DNA of 59,255 bases from positions 1 to 59,255 of the forward strand of contig JAJCYO010000030.1 in assembly GCA_029262875.1 (NCBI GenBank). Direction: 5' to 3'. Under the pieces are notes generated by a model. The model made no database searches, had not been told where the DNA came from, and was given only the letters and a program-made list of their open reading frames with translations. Numbering within the stretch: position 1 is the stretch's first letter; each line of letters begins with the position of its first letter. Shown piece by piece: positions 1-9,300 of this stretch. Source of the DNA: Flavobacteriales bacterium (lineage in GTDB: Bacteria > Bacteroidota > Bacteroidia > Flavobacteriales_E > Vicingaceae). The translations under genes and the position numbers were made by a program.

Positions 1-1013
1 TTTATCACATCAATTCGCATAAGGTTATAACTTATAAATGAAAAATAGACTGTTATTGGGGATTCTTTATCGGTTGAGGAATTATATAAATCCATTTCTT
101 CAACTACTTCAATTGTTTCTAAACCCTCATGCTTTTTTGGATTAAAAGCTAATTGTAAATTCTCTTTGTCTTTTTTTAATGTTGAATCTATTTTTGCAAC
201 AACAATTTTATTCTCTTCGCTTTCTTTAATAAAAGAATCAATACTCAGGTTCATTACACCAGGTGCAATAACAAAATGAAATTTATCCTTCTTAAAATAT
301 TTTTTAATAGAACCTCCAAAATGCCTCTTTATGGTTCTTCTAAAAAGAAGGTTACTCGTTAAAAATGAAATTGCCTGTTGGTATTCTTTATCAATTCCTT
401 CTCCGGCATACTCTTGGGTAGACCCGTCCTTAATTGTTGTATCTTTAAAGGAGCTCATATACTTTGTTGTATCTGTTTCATACAAAAGGACTGGTTTTTC
501 ATTCCCAACACCTTCTCCACCCGTCAAAACTCCTTTTTTGTAGTGAGAAAGATATTTTTTTTCATTTTTATCAAATCGTTTCCATTTTTTGTTCTTTAGC
601 CCTTTTTTATATCGTCCATATATTCTTAGCGATTTATATGCCCAATACCCATGTTTAACCCCATTTTTATAAATTCCTTTGGTAATGATAATGCCATTAG
701 GGTCATAATACGTCCATTCTCCATTTATCTTATCATTGGCAAAAACAGTTTTAATCTTTAACCTTCCGCTTGGGTAGTAAACTTTATAAATTCCATTTTG
801 ACCGTAACTTGTATAGGATTTTTCAATAGCGATCTTAGAAGTATCATCAACAAAGACACCGACTTTTTTAAAGTAATAAGTAGAATTTACAACCGGTTTA
901 TAAATTACCTCTATTGTTTCTGTGATGGTATCAATCTGAATAGCTTCCTCAACAATTTGAGCAGTAACTAAAAAAGGAACAATAGACAAAAGAAGAAGAA
1001 AATATCTTTTCAT
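1..1013 (-). CDS. Secreted YwqK-like (MORN_2-type) repeat protein, partial
   Basis: The frame is open from an ATG at 1013 to the left edge (at least 337 residues), so the C-terminus is missing. Residues 1-18 form a signal peptide ending in VTAQ. Residues about 75-165 carry short repeats of the pattern G-x-Y-x-x-Y-x-x-x-G-x-x-x (for example NGIYKVYYPSGRLK, then INGEWTYYDPNG and KHGYWAYKS), the signature of the YwqK/MORN_2 family, followed by a lysine-rich region without recognisable motif. These repeats are common in exported Bacteroidota proteins; the molecular role is unknown and the toxin-antitoxin label often attached to YwqK is not supported here. It lies 9 bases downstream of fbp on the same strand and may be cotranscribed with it. 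Confidence 0.8.
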   Translation of the reverse strand, partial: MKRYFLLLLSIVPFLVTAQIVEEAIQIDTITETIEVIYKPVVNSTYYFKKVGVFVDDTSKIAIEKSYTSYGQNGIYKVYYPSGRLKIKTVFANDKINGEWTYYDPNGIIITKGIYKNGVKHGYWAYKSLRIYGRYKKGLKNKKWKRFDKNEKKYLSHYKKGVLTGGEGVGNEKPVLLYETDTTKYMSSFKDTTIKDGSTQEYAGEGIDKEYQQAISFLTSNLLFRRTIKRHFGGSIKKYFKKDKFHFVIAPGVMNLSIDSFIKESEENKIVVAKIDSTLKKDKENLQLAFNPKKHEGLETIEVVEEMDLYNSSTDKESPITVYFSFISYNLMRIDVI

Positions 1014-1022
1014 GAATTCAGG

Positions 1023-2027
1023 TTAACCGTATTTCTCAATCATCTCCAAAACCTTGCCAACCATATTTTTAGACCCCATTAATGCAGGCACTCTTTGATG
1101 TAATGTTGTTGGCTGAATCTCCATAATTCTTTCATACCCAGTAGTTGCAATCCCTCCTGCTTGTTCTACAATAAATGCCATCGGGTTACACTCATACAAC
1201 AACCGTAATTTTCCATCAGGTGAACCTGAAGTGGCAGGATAACAGAATACTCCTCCTTTAATTAGGTTTCTATGAATATCAGCCACCATAGAAGCAATAT
1301 ACCTTGCAGAGTAAGGCCTTCCTGTTGAAGGGTCTTCTTCTTTTACCCAGTCACAATATTTTTGTAATCCACCTGAAAAGGTGTTGTAATTTCCTTCGTT
1401 GAAAGAATACAACCTTCCATCATCTGGAGCTTTCATATCAGGATGAGATAAACAGTACTCTCCTATGCCTGGGTCCAATGTAAAACCATTGACTCCTTTT
1501 CCTGTAGTATAAACCAGCATGGTTGAAGAACCATAAATAACATATCCAGCAGCTATCTGTTCTGTTCCTTTTTGTAAAAAATCTTCTATTTTTCCAGATC
1601 CTTCCGTAGAAATTCTTCTATAAATTGAAAAAATGGTTCCTACCGAAACATTCACATCAATATTTGATGAACCATCAAGAGGATCAAATGTCACCACATA
1701 TTTTGCATCTCTTGAACCTTCATTATCAAACGGCAAATAATCATCATTTTCTTCAGAAGCTATCGCACAAACCTCCCCCCCATTTCTAAATGCATCTATG
1801 AACTGATTATCAGCATAAACATCTAACTTTTGCTGCTCTTCTCCTTGTACATTGGTATTACCAAATGCCCCCAGAATATCTACTAACCCAGCCTTATTAA
1901 TTTCTTTATTAATCACCTTAGAGGCAACACCTATATCACTTAGAAGTTGGCTTAATTCTCCAGTAGCAAAAGGAAAATCTGCTTGTCTGTCATGTATAAA
2001 TTCGTTTAGCGTTACTACTTTGCTCAT
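1023..2027 (-). CDS. fbp: Fructose-1,6-bisphosphatase, class I
   Basis: Hydrolyses fructose 1,6-bisphosphate to fructose 6-phosphate in the cytoplasm, the committed step of gluconeogenesis. The 334 residues match the usual length of class I enzymes. Metal and phosphate ligands are visible: SEEN at 91-94 and DPLDGSS at 115-121, followed by the [11 protein letters not shown] segment, with the substrate-binding part containing [12 protein letters not shown] and the GGVFCYPA motif downstream. The start is the ATG at 2027. Upstream on the minus strand a near match to the Bacteroidota -7 box (TACTTTG, one base short of TAnnTTTG) lies about 20 bases before the ATG. The downstream YwqK-like gene follows after 9 bases. 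Identification is firm. Confidence 0.97.
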   Translation of the reverse strand: MSKVVTLNEFIHDRQADFPFATGELSQLLSDIGVASKVINKEINKAGLVDILGAFGNTNVQGEEQQKLDVYADNQFIDAFRNGGEVCAIASEENDDYLPFDNEGSRDAKYVVTFDPLDGSSNIDVNVSVGTIFSIYRRISTEGSGKIEDFLQKGTEQIAAGYVIYGSSTMLVYTTGKGVNGFTLDPGIGEYCLSHPDMKAPDDGRLYSFNEGNYNTFSGGLQKYCDWVKEEDPSTGRPYSARYIASMVADIHRNLIKGGVFCYPATSGSPDGKLRLLYECNPMAFIVEQAGGIATTGYERIMEIQPTTLHQRVPALMGSKNMVGKVLEMIEKYG

Positions 2028-2098
2028 CTTAATAAATTTGATTTTGCAAAGTAATGAATTTAAGACGAAATGGTTAAGCTAAATCTTAAGTTTTAAAC

Positions 2099-2106
2099 TA
2101 CATTTG
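2099..2106 (+). promoter_or_regulatory. Candidate -7 promoter box TACATTTG before the acetyltransferase
   Basis: An exact match to the Bacteroidota -7 consensus TAnnTTTG. It ends only 4 bases before the ATG at 2111, so transcription from it would begin at or within the start codon (leaderless). No clear -33 TTG is seen, so the call is tentative. Confidence 0.35.
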
Positions 2107-2110
2107 TTAA

Positions 2111-2560
2111 ATGGATTTTAACACCAGGGTAGCGACAAAAGAAGATTTGCCTGAAGTTTTAGCTTTAGTTAAAGAGTTAGCTGACTATGAAAATGCTCCT
2201 GAAGAAGTTACCATAACACTACAAGAATTAGAGAATGATGGTTTTGGTGAACATCCTTTGTATTGGATAATTTTAGCAGAAAATGAAAATGGAATTATTG
2301 GGATGTCCTTTTACTATATAAGGTATTCAACATGGAAAGGTAAGTGTTTGTATTTAGAGGATCTTATTGTAAAAGAAGCATTTAGAGGACAGAAAGTAGG
2401 TAAAGTTTTATTTGAGGAAACCATTAGAGCTGCAAAAAAAATGAATGCTAAGCTAATGAACTGGCAAGTATTAGACTGGAACGAACCTGCCCTCAATTTT
2501 TACAAGAAATTTAATACAGAAATGGATGGTGAATGGATTAATGGAAAAATTAAGATTTGA
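2111..2560 (+). CDS. GNAT acetyltransferase, SSAT (diamine/thialysine) type
   Basis: A 149-residue single-domain GNAT protein. It shares diagnostic blocks with eukaryotic spermidine/spermine N1-acetyltransferases and their thialysine-acetylating relatives: DGFGEHP at 43-49, YLEDLIV at 81-87, the acetyl-CoA pyrophosphate loop RGQKVGK at 92-98 and WNEPALNFYK at 123-132. The likely reaction is transfer of acetyl from acetyl-CoA to a primary amine of a polyamine or lysine analogue; the exact substrate cannot be read from sequence. The aspartate kinase gene begins 3 bases after the stop, so the two are probably cotranscribed, which would suit a substrate derived from lysine, but that is inference. 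Confidence 0.88.
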   Translation: MDFNTRVATKEDLPEVLALVKELADYENAPEEVTITLQELENDGFGEHPLYWIILAENENGIIGMSFYYIRYSTWKGKCLYLEDLIVKEAFRGQKVGKVLFEETIRAAKKMNAKLMNWQVLDWNEPALNFYKKFNTEMDGEWINGKIKI

Positions 2561-2563
2561 ATA

Positions 2564-3829
2564 ATGAAAGTATTTAAATTTGGTGGAGCTTCAGTAAAAG
2601 AGGCTGATGCGGTAAAAAATGTTGGCGAAGTAATTAAATTACACACCGATGATTTGGTGGTTGTCATTTCCGCTATGGGAAAAACCACCAATGGTTTAGA
2701 AAGGGTGGTTGAATCTTACCTCAACAAAGATGGAAAAGCTCAGGAAAACTTACAACTTATAAAAGATTTCCACTTTACTATTTTAAATGATTTATTCGAT
2801 GATAAAAACCATCCTATTTTTAACGAAATCCACAATACGTTTGTAGAAATTGAATGGGAAATTGAAGAAGAGCCATCACGTGAGTACGACTATATCTATG
2901 ATCAGATTGTATCCGTAGGCGAATTACTTTCTACTAAAATTGTAAGTGCTTACTTAAATAATGTTGGCATAGTAAATACATGGCAAGATGTAAGAGATAT
3001 TATTCAAACTGATAATACACACAGAAATGCCAAGGTAGATTGGGACTTGACAGAAGAATTAATCCAAAAGGTGGTTTCTCCTGAGCTAAAAAAAGAAACC
3101 CAGTCTATTATCATTACTCAAGGATTCATTGGTTCCAGTTCTGAATTATTTACTACAACCTTGGGTAGAGAAGGCTCTGATTTTAGTGCTGGAATACTGG
3201 CCTATTGTTTACAAGCAGAAAGCGTAACCATTTGGAAAGATGTTCCAGGAATGTTAAATGCTGATCCAAAATGGTTTGATGACACCACAAAATTAGATAA
3301 CATTTCTTACCATGAGGCAGTTGAATTGGCCTATTATGGTGCATCCGTAATTCATCCAAAAACAATAAAACCATTACACAATAAAAACATTCCGTTGCAT
3401 GTCAAATCCTTTGTTTCTCCCAATAACGAAGGAACACTAATTAATGAAAACACACAAGATGATTCCCTTGTCCCTTCTTTTATTTTTAAGATGAATCAAG
3501 TATTAATATCCATTTCAGCTAAAGATTATTCTTTTGTTATGGAAGATAGCCTGAGTCATATTTTTGGAATATTCTCTCAATACGGAGTGAGCATTAATCT
3601 GATGCAAAATTCTGCCATCAGTTTTTCTGTATGTGTAGATTTTGATCAACAGAAAACACCTCAACTAATTGATGAATTGAAAAAAAGCTATAAAGTACTC
3701 TATAATGGTGACTTAGAGTTGGTGACCATCCGCCACTATGATCAGAAAACTATTGATCGTGTTACGTTAAAAAAAGAAATCTTAGTAGAACAAAAAAGTC
3801 GGCAAACAGCAAGATTCGTAATGAAATAA
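2564..3829 (+). CDS. Aspartate kinase (monofunctional)
   Basis: Phosphorylates L-aspartate, the first step toward lysine, threonine, methionine and diaminopimelate. The 421-residue protein begins with the kinase motif KFGGASV (usual form KFGGTSV) at residues 4-10 and contains GREGSDFSAG near 206, the aspartate/ATP-binding segment, then a C-terminal regulatory ACT-like region (about 300-421). No homoserine dehydrogenase domain is fused. The gene starts 3 bases after the acetyltransferase stop and is followed 20 bases later by a TauE-type permease, all on the plus strand. Feedback inhibition by an aspartate-family amino acid is expected from the ACT region but the effector cannot be assigned. 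Confidence 0.95.
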   Translation: MKVFKFGGASVKEADAVKNVGEVIKLHTDDLVVVISAMGKTTNGLERVVESYLNKDGKAQENLQLIKDFHFTILNDLFDDKNHPIFNEIHNTFVEIEWEIEEEPSREYDYIYDQIVSVGELLSTKIVSAYLNNVGIVNTWQDVRDIIQTDNTHRNAKVDWDLTEELIQKVVSPELKKETQSIIITQGFIGSSSELFTTTLGREGSDFSAGILAYCLQAESVTIWKDVPGMLNADPKWFDDTTKLDNISYHEAVELAYYGASVIHPKTIKPLHNKNIPLHVKSFVSPNNEGTLINENTQDDSLVPSFIFKMNQVLISISAKDYSFVMEDSLSHIFGIFSQYGVSINLMQNSAISFSVCVDFDQQKTPQLIDELKKSYKVLYNGDLELVTIRHYDQKTIDRVTLKKEILVEQKSRQTARFVMK

Positions 3830-3849
3830 TTTACCTACACAAAAATAAT

Positions 3850-4596
3850 ATGAATCTATTTGAAATAGAATATCTCTGGTTGTTCTTATTAATATTACCA
3901 ATTGTTGCGTTTATGTATTCAGCTGTTGGGCATGGAGGGGCAAGTGGTTATTTAGCTATGATGGCTTTATTTAGTTTTCTACCGGAAACCATGAAATCTA
4001 CGGCCTTATTACTAAATTTATTTGTTGCCGCTATTTCATTTTATTATTACTGGAAAAATGGACACTTTAACACCAAGCTTTTTCTCTCTTTTGCAATTTC
4101 ATCAATTCCATTAGCTTTTATTGGTGGCATGATAGAAATAGATGCATCGGTGTATAAAAGAATTTTAGGTGTTCTATTAATCTTCGCTATTTTAAAATTG
4201 TTAAATGTTTTTGGTAAAGGAACTGATGAAATTGATAAAATTAATTTGTGGAAAGGCTTATTAATTGGGGGTATAATTGGCTTCTTTTCTGGCTTAATTG
4301 GAATTGGAGGAGGCATAATTTTAACTCCAGTTATATTATTAATGCGGTGGGGAAAAATGAAGGAGGCAGCAGCTGTTTCTGCTTTGTTTATCTGGGTTAA
4401 TTCAGCATCTGGAATGATCGGTCAATTAACAACTGGCACAACCATACAACCACAAGCATTTATATTGGTAGGGGTTGCTCTTATAGGAGGTATTTTAGGC
4501 GGGTATTTTGGAAGTAAAAAATTAAACAACAAATACCTTCGATACTTATTAGCGTTTGTTTTAATCATTGCTTGTATAAAATTATTTACAACTTAA
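3850..4596 (+). CDS. Sulfite exporter TauE/SafE family membrane protein
   Basis: A 248-residue polytopic inner-membrane protein with about eight hydrophobic segments. It has the two-half TauE/SafE layout: a glycine motif GHGGASGY at 28-35 in the first half and FFSGLIGIGGGII at about 145-157 in the second. Family members export sulfite, sulfoacetate or other small organic anions; the substrate here is unknown. It closes a plus-strand run with the acetyltransferase and aspartate kinase. Its stop codon overlaps the end of the opposing gene by 4 bases. Confidence 0.9.
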   Translation: MNLFEIEYLWLFLLILPIVAFMYSAVGHGGASGYLAMMALFSFLPETMKSTALLLNLFVAAISFYYYWKNGHFNTKLFLSFAISSIPLAFIGGMIEIDASVYKRILGVLLIFAILKLLNVFGKGTDEIDKINLWKGLLIGGIIGFFSGLIGIGGGIILTPVILLMRWGKMKEAAAVSALFIWVNSASGMIGQLTTGTTIQPQAFILVGVALIGGILGGYFGSKKLNNKYLRYLLAFVLIIACIKLFTT

Positions 4597-6047
4597 GCAC
4601 CTTTCGTTTCTAACCAATATACCATCACGTCCTTATCCAAGTTGATGAAGGGTGCTCCTTGATTGTTGATGATCTCGCTGATATTATTAATCAACCCATC
4701 TGTTTTTTCCAATTTTATCATCTCCTTTAAAATCTTAAAGATGGACATTTCAATCTTACTGTATTTATTTTTTCGAGCAATGGTAAATACCACATCTAAA
4801 TGCCTCATTGCTAAATCAAAATGTGTTAGTTCAATGTATATCAATATTTGAACAACTAACGTTGAGATCGCCAAATCATGTCTAAATTTTTTGACTTTCA
4901 TATCAAAATGTGCAAAACAACTGTTGCACCATTTCAAGCATTTCTTGGTATCATTTAAAAAGAAGTAAGCCAACGCCATGTTATACTCACAAATCATTCT
5001 TGCTTGAGTACTTTTAACCGTGGCCATAGTAACATACCACTTCTCCATTTCTTCTAATGTTTTCCTAATTTTTTCAGGCTCTCTTAAGTGTAAATAATAT
5101 CCTATTTCCAGATTATATTTGGTATCATAAAATGAAGCTTTTGCATGGTGAAATTTTAGTTCCACATCATCCAATTTTGCTAAATATATTGGATATTCTT
5201 TTGGGTAACCTTGAAAATAATAATACAATAAGATATTATTTAAGGATGAGGCATACCTCAATGGGTTCTCTTTTATTTGGTGAGGATTTTCTTCTAATAA
5301 ATTTAATAACCTAATCTTATAATCTAATTCTTTTTCTTGATCTCCGAGTATTGCATAACCAACTCCTTTTAAAAAAAGAAAATCAACTTTTGTATAAAAA
5401 TTATCAATTTCGTCTTCGGTTAATTGTAAAAGTTCATGATCAAATATCTTTCTTAATGGCCTTAAAGTTTCATCCGTAGTTTTAATGGTTGATTTGGTAA
5501 TTTTCTCTAACTCCTTTATCAAGAAGTTCATCTGCATTTGCCGATTATAACTTTGCAAATAAAGTTGCGTTTCCTTTACAACATCTTCATTTAAAATTTT
5601 AGTAGAAACATAATCCTCCATTCTTCTATCCCAATAATTAATTAGAAGCAGGTAGTGGTTCATGTCATATTTTTCTGCAATTTTTTTCGCTTGATTTATT
5701 TTCTTGTGAGATAATTTATAAAGCCCTTTCCAGTATAGCACCTCAATTTCTGTAAGAAATGCATTCAACTCGATACTTTTTTTTGCCTTTTGATGATGAT
5801 TACTCAAACTCTTAAGTACAAGGTTCATCAGGTAATTTTTAGCAACAGAAAACTGTCTAATGAAATCTTCATGTTTGAATTGTTCAATTATTGCTCCTTC
5901 ATCATATTCCTTTTGAGCATGAATTGCATTGAATAACTTGACATAGTTATTACTCTCTTTATGAATAGAAGTAAAAACTGTAAAATACCTTTTTTCAGAT
6001 TTGGTTAAAGAGTGAATTAATTCATGTAGCAATTCCTTGCTTTTCAT
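4593..6047 (-). CDS. Helical-repeat (TPR-like) protein of unknown function
   Basis: A soluble protein of 484 residues with no signal peptide. It is rich in Leu, Lys, Glu and aromatic residues and its predicted all-helical pattern resembles tetratricopeptide solenoids, for example NMALAYFFLNDTKKCLKWC and HFDLAMRHLDVVFTIARKNK. The N-terminal part, with SLTKSEKRYFTVF, recalls a family of uncharacterised Bacteroidota proteins. The ATG at 6047 is chosen over the one at 6098 because the longer form adds a Lys/Tyr-rich stretch that is really AT-rich leader. A degenerate -7 box (TAGCTTTC) lies at 6062-6069. It reads toward the TauE gene, overlapping it by 4 bases. I do not assign a function. Confidence 0.8.
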   Translation of the reverse strand: MKSKELLHELIHSLTKSEKRYFTVFTSIHKESNNYVKLFNAIHAQKEYDEGAIIEQFKHEDFIRQFSVAKNYLMNLVLKSLSNHHQKAKKSIELNAFLTEIEVLYWKGLYKLSHKKINQAKKIAEKYDMNHYLLLINYWDRRMEDYVSTKILNEDVVKETQLYLQSYNRQMQMNFLIKELEKITKSTIKTTDETLRPLRKIFDHELLQLTEDEIDNFYTKVDFLFLKGVGYAILGDQEKELDYKIRLLNLLEENPHQIKENPLRYASSLNNILLYYYFQGYPKEYPIYLAKLDDVELKFHHAKASFYDTKYNLEIGYYLHLREPEKIRKTLEEMEKWYVTMATVKSTQARMICEYNMALAYFFLNDTKKCLKWCNSCFAHFDMKVKKFRHDLAISTLVVQILIYIELTHFDLAMRHLDVVFTIARKNKYSKIEMSIFKILKEMIKLEKTDGLINNISEIINNQGAPFINLDKDVMVYWLETKGA

Positions 6048-6233
6048 AACAATAATTTTTAGAAAGCTAAATTTATACTTTTTATATTTATAAAACAATG
6101 TTTATCGTAACAAATGATTTTTTCACTTAAAAACTCTCTCAACCAATCAAACCAAACGATTTAGTCATATTTCTTGTTGTAAAGAAAATAACAAATTCAG
6201 TCTTTTTTTTTAATTTATTCGATTCGAAATAGA

Positions 6234-6249
6234 AATCTAATTTTAGATT
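6234..6249. repeat. Small inverted repeat upstream of the adhesin cluster
   Basis: AATCTAA and TTAGATT separated by two bases form a 7-bp inverted repeat, 23 bases upstream of the candidate -33 box of the adhesin cluster. It could be an operator or activator site; no cognate regulator is encoded nearby. Confidence 0.35.
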
Positions 6250-6272
6250 GCTAAAAATCAAAAAAACATTAA

Positions 6273-6303
6273 TTGGCTTAAATTTCATAGAAGACTAATT
6301 TCG
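6273..6303 (+). promoter_or_regulatory. Promoter of the adhesin/PorP-SprF cluster
   Basis: TTGG at 6273-6276, a 19-base spacer, then TAATTTCG at 6296-6303 (one mismatch to TAnnTTTG). This gives a transcript start near 6308-6310 and a leader of about 20 bases before the ATG at 6328. The intergenic region 6048-6327 holds nothing else I can identify besides the small inverted repeat. Confidence 0.5.
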
Positions 6304-6327
6304 TACAACATTTTAATCTTTATAGCT

Positions 6328-9300
6328 ATGAAAAGGTTCTTACCACTCTTATTAATTCTTCCCCTTTTTCTCCAAGGGCAAACTAATCAGTGGGTTCACA
6401 ACACCACAAATGAAAAGGCGTTTATCGAAAACGTGGGGCAATTTGAAGGAAGAAACTGGCAAGATAATAGCAAAATTGAATACGCTGTAGCTCAAAACCC
6501 TTATTATATCTTTTTCACTAAAGAAGGTTTGACTTACCGTATGGATAAATTCATAAGGAATCCCAAAAGAGTTAAGAAAGACCCTAATTCTCCTAAAAGG
6601 ACAAATATTAGTGAATTAATTAAAGTAAAATGGTTAAACGCAAACCCTAACGTTCAAATTATTACTCAAAATAAAACCGACCACTATTATTCTTACGCCA
6701 TTGAAAACCCAATGTCAAAAGAAACAGGAAACATCAACAATGTAAAAGGGTATGAAAAAATCATTTATAAAAATTTGTACAACAAAATAGACGTTGAGTA
6801 TTTTTTCCACCCTGATGGGGGTGTTAAGTACAGTATCATTTTACATCCAGGAGCTGATGCTTCCCAAATTAAAATGGAATACAAAACAGAACACACCAAT
6901 GTTAAAGAAGAGAATATTGATGTAAAACTCAATCAACAAGGACAATTAGAAATTAATTCTTCTCTTGGTAAAATTATTGAACATAAACCTTTTACTTTTT
7001 ACAATGACACAAAAGTTGAGATCAGTTCAGCATACAAATTCACAAATAATATATTGTCATTTGATTTAGGAGCTTATGACAATTCCCAAAGAGTTGTTAT
7101 TGACCCTTGGATGGTTGTTGCAACATTTAATTCTTCTAATGCAGTATGGGAAGTAGAGAATGATGGTGTAGGAAACACATATGTTACAGGAGGAGAAACA
7201 CCAATGGTGCTTAAAAAATACAATAATGTGGGCGCCTTACAATGGACCTATAACACGCCATGGGATACTGCATCAGTATGGTTAGGAACATTAGCTACAG
7301 ATGCGGCAGGGAACAGTTATGTTACTTCTGGAGTTACTGCAGAAATGCATAAGGTAGATAACGCTGGAAATTTTGTTTGGCAAACTGCTCTTAGTGGAGG
7401 ATTAGAATTTAATTCAGAATGGTGGTCGATTACCTTTAACTGTGATGAAACAAAATTAATTGTTGGTGGTACATGGGTAAATGGTATTTTATCATTCGAT
7501 TTTTATGGTGGAATTTTTGACATTGATGTCGCAACGGGAAATGTGTTAAACGATCAGCAGTTTACACATGTCAATATAGGTGGTTTTGGAAATACCCCTC
7601 AAGAAGTAAGATCCATATCATCATCTAAAAATGCAAAATACATCTATTTAACTCATGATTCTGTTGGAGCCATAAACCAAGATATTGGTTTGTGTCCAAA
7701 TAACGCTCCCATTTACCAAGTAGACAACACACATCATCTGGGATATAAGTGTGAGGATTATTTACCTATCACACAAAATGGTGGGGGACTAAAGGCATTG
7801 GTTGCTAACGACAACTTTTTTTATACGCATAAAGGAGACCAAATTTTACAATGGGATGTTACAAACGGAACATTATTAAATACGGTCAACTTACCAGGAG
7901 GAAATTCTGCTACTGATATTTTTGGTGATTTAACTGTGCATTGTAGCGGACTGGATGTTGATGCCACTGGAAACGTTTATGCTGGATCAACAGACAGAGT
8001 TGTAAAATATGACGCTAACTTAAACTTCATTTCTCAGGCAATGACGACTAACGCTTTCACAGTATACGATGTAAGTGTAAATTCAAATGGTGATGTAGTA
8101 GCAGGTGGTGCTCAAGGAAACAATGCTGCTGCAGGAAACAGAGTTGGTAGAATCGAAGCATTTAATATGAGTGCTGGAGGTCAATATGCATTAGTGTGTT
8201 GTGATGCAAACTTTTGTCAGGTAGGCCCATTTTGTGACACTGATCCTGCTGTCAATTTAAATCCTAATACTGCCGGTGGGACATGGAGCTCTGTTCCTGC
8301 TACTGCTGGTTTATCTCCTGGAGGAATCTTTGATCCGGCTGTTGCTGGCTCAGGAACTTATACCGTTACCTATACACTCGCTTGTGGTACAAATTCGATT
8401 ACTATAATTGTTGGTTCCTGTACAGCTATGACCGTTTGTGTTGAAGCTAATGGAGATTTAACAGTTTCTGGAGGAACAGGTCCTTATAGCTGGGATGAAT
8501 GGGCAACCACAACTATTACTCCTGCTAATTCCGCAGAATGTACAACTTGTGGAGGAATTTGGAATCCTGGACTACCTCCTTTTATACCACCATCTTGTTC
8601 GGTTGCATCTTGTTCAGTAGCTGGTTGGTCAAATTTTGGAACAGGCGTAACAGTAACACCTCCTGTTGGAGCTGATACTGTTCAAATTACTGATAATTTA
8701 GGTAATACGGTTGTTGTTAATGGGTTAGGAACTTTACCAGCATGTAGTGCTTGCGATGCGACCATAACACAAGCTGGTCCATTTTGTGTAAATGCAGCTT
8801 CGACTACATTAACTGCTGCACAAGCTGGTGGTACATGGACAGGAACTGGTATTACCAATGGAACTACTGGTGATTTTGATCCTGCCACGGCAGGAGTTGG
8901 TAATCATGTGATTACTTATACGTTAGGTTGTGGTGATGTGGATACCATGACTATAGCTATTAATCCACTTCCTAATTCTGGTACTAATGGTGCTATAGCA
9001 CTTTGTGCTACTGACCCTGCTACTGATTTATTTTTACAGTTAGGGGGTACCCCTGATTTGGGTGGTACTTGGTCTCCTGCTATGACTTCTGGTACGGGTG
9101 TCTTTGACCCTGCTACTGATCTTGCTGGTACTTATACTTACACGGTAACCAATTCTTGTGGTTCTTCGGGTAATGATGTGGTGGTTACTATTACTGCTTC
9201 CCCTTCTCCAGGAACGAATGGTGTTGCTCAACTATGTGCTAATGCTGCTCCTGTTAATTTATTTGACAGTTTAAATGGTACTCCTTCTGCTGGTGGTACT

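Noticed and set aside
331-658. Three plus-strand open frames of 64-73 codons near the left edge
   Set aside because: They lie antisense within the YwqK-like gene on the minus strand, encode no recognisable motif, and overlap each other.
1-1013. Toxin-antitoxin system for the YwqK-like gene
   Set aside because: The label comes from a single family name; no toxin gene is adjacent and the protein carries a signal peptide.
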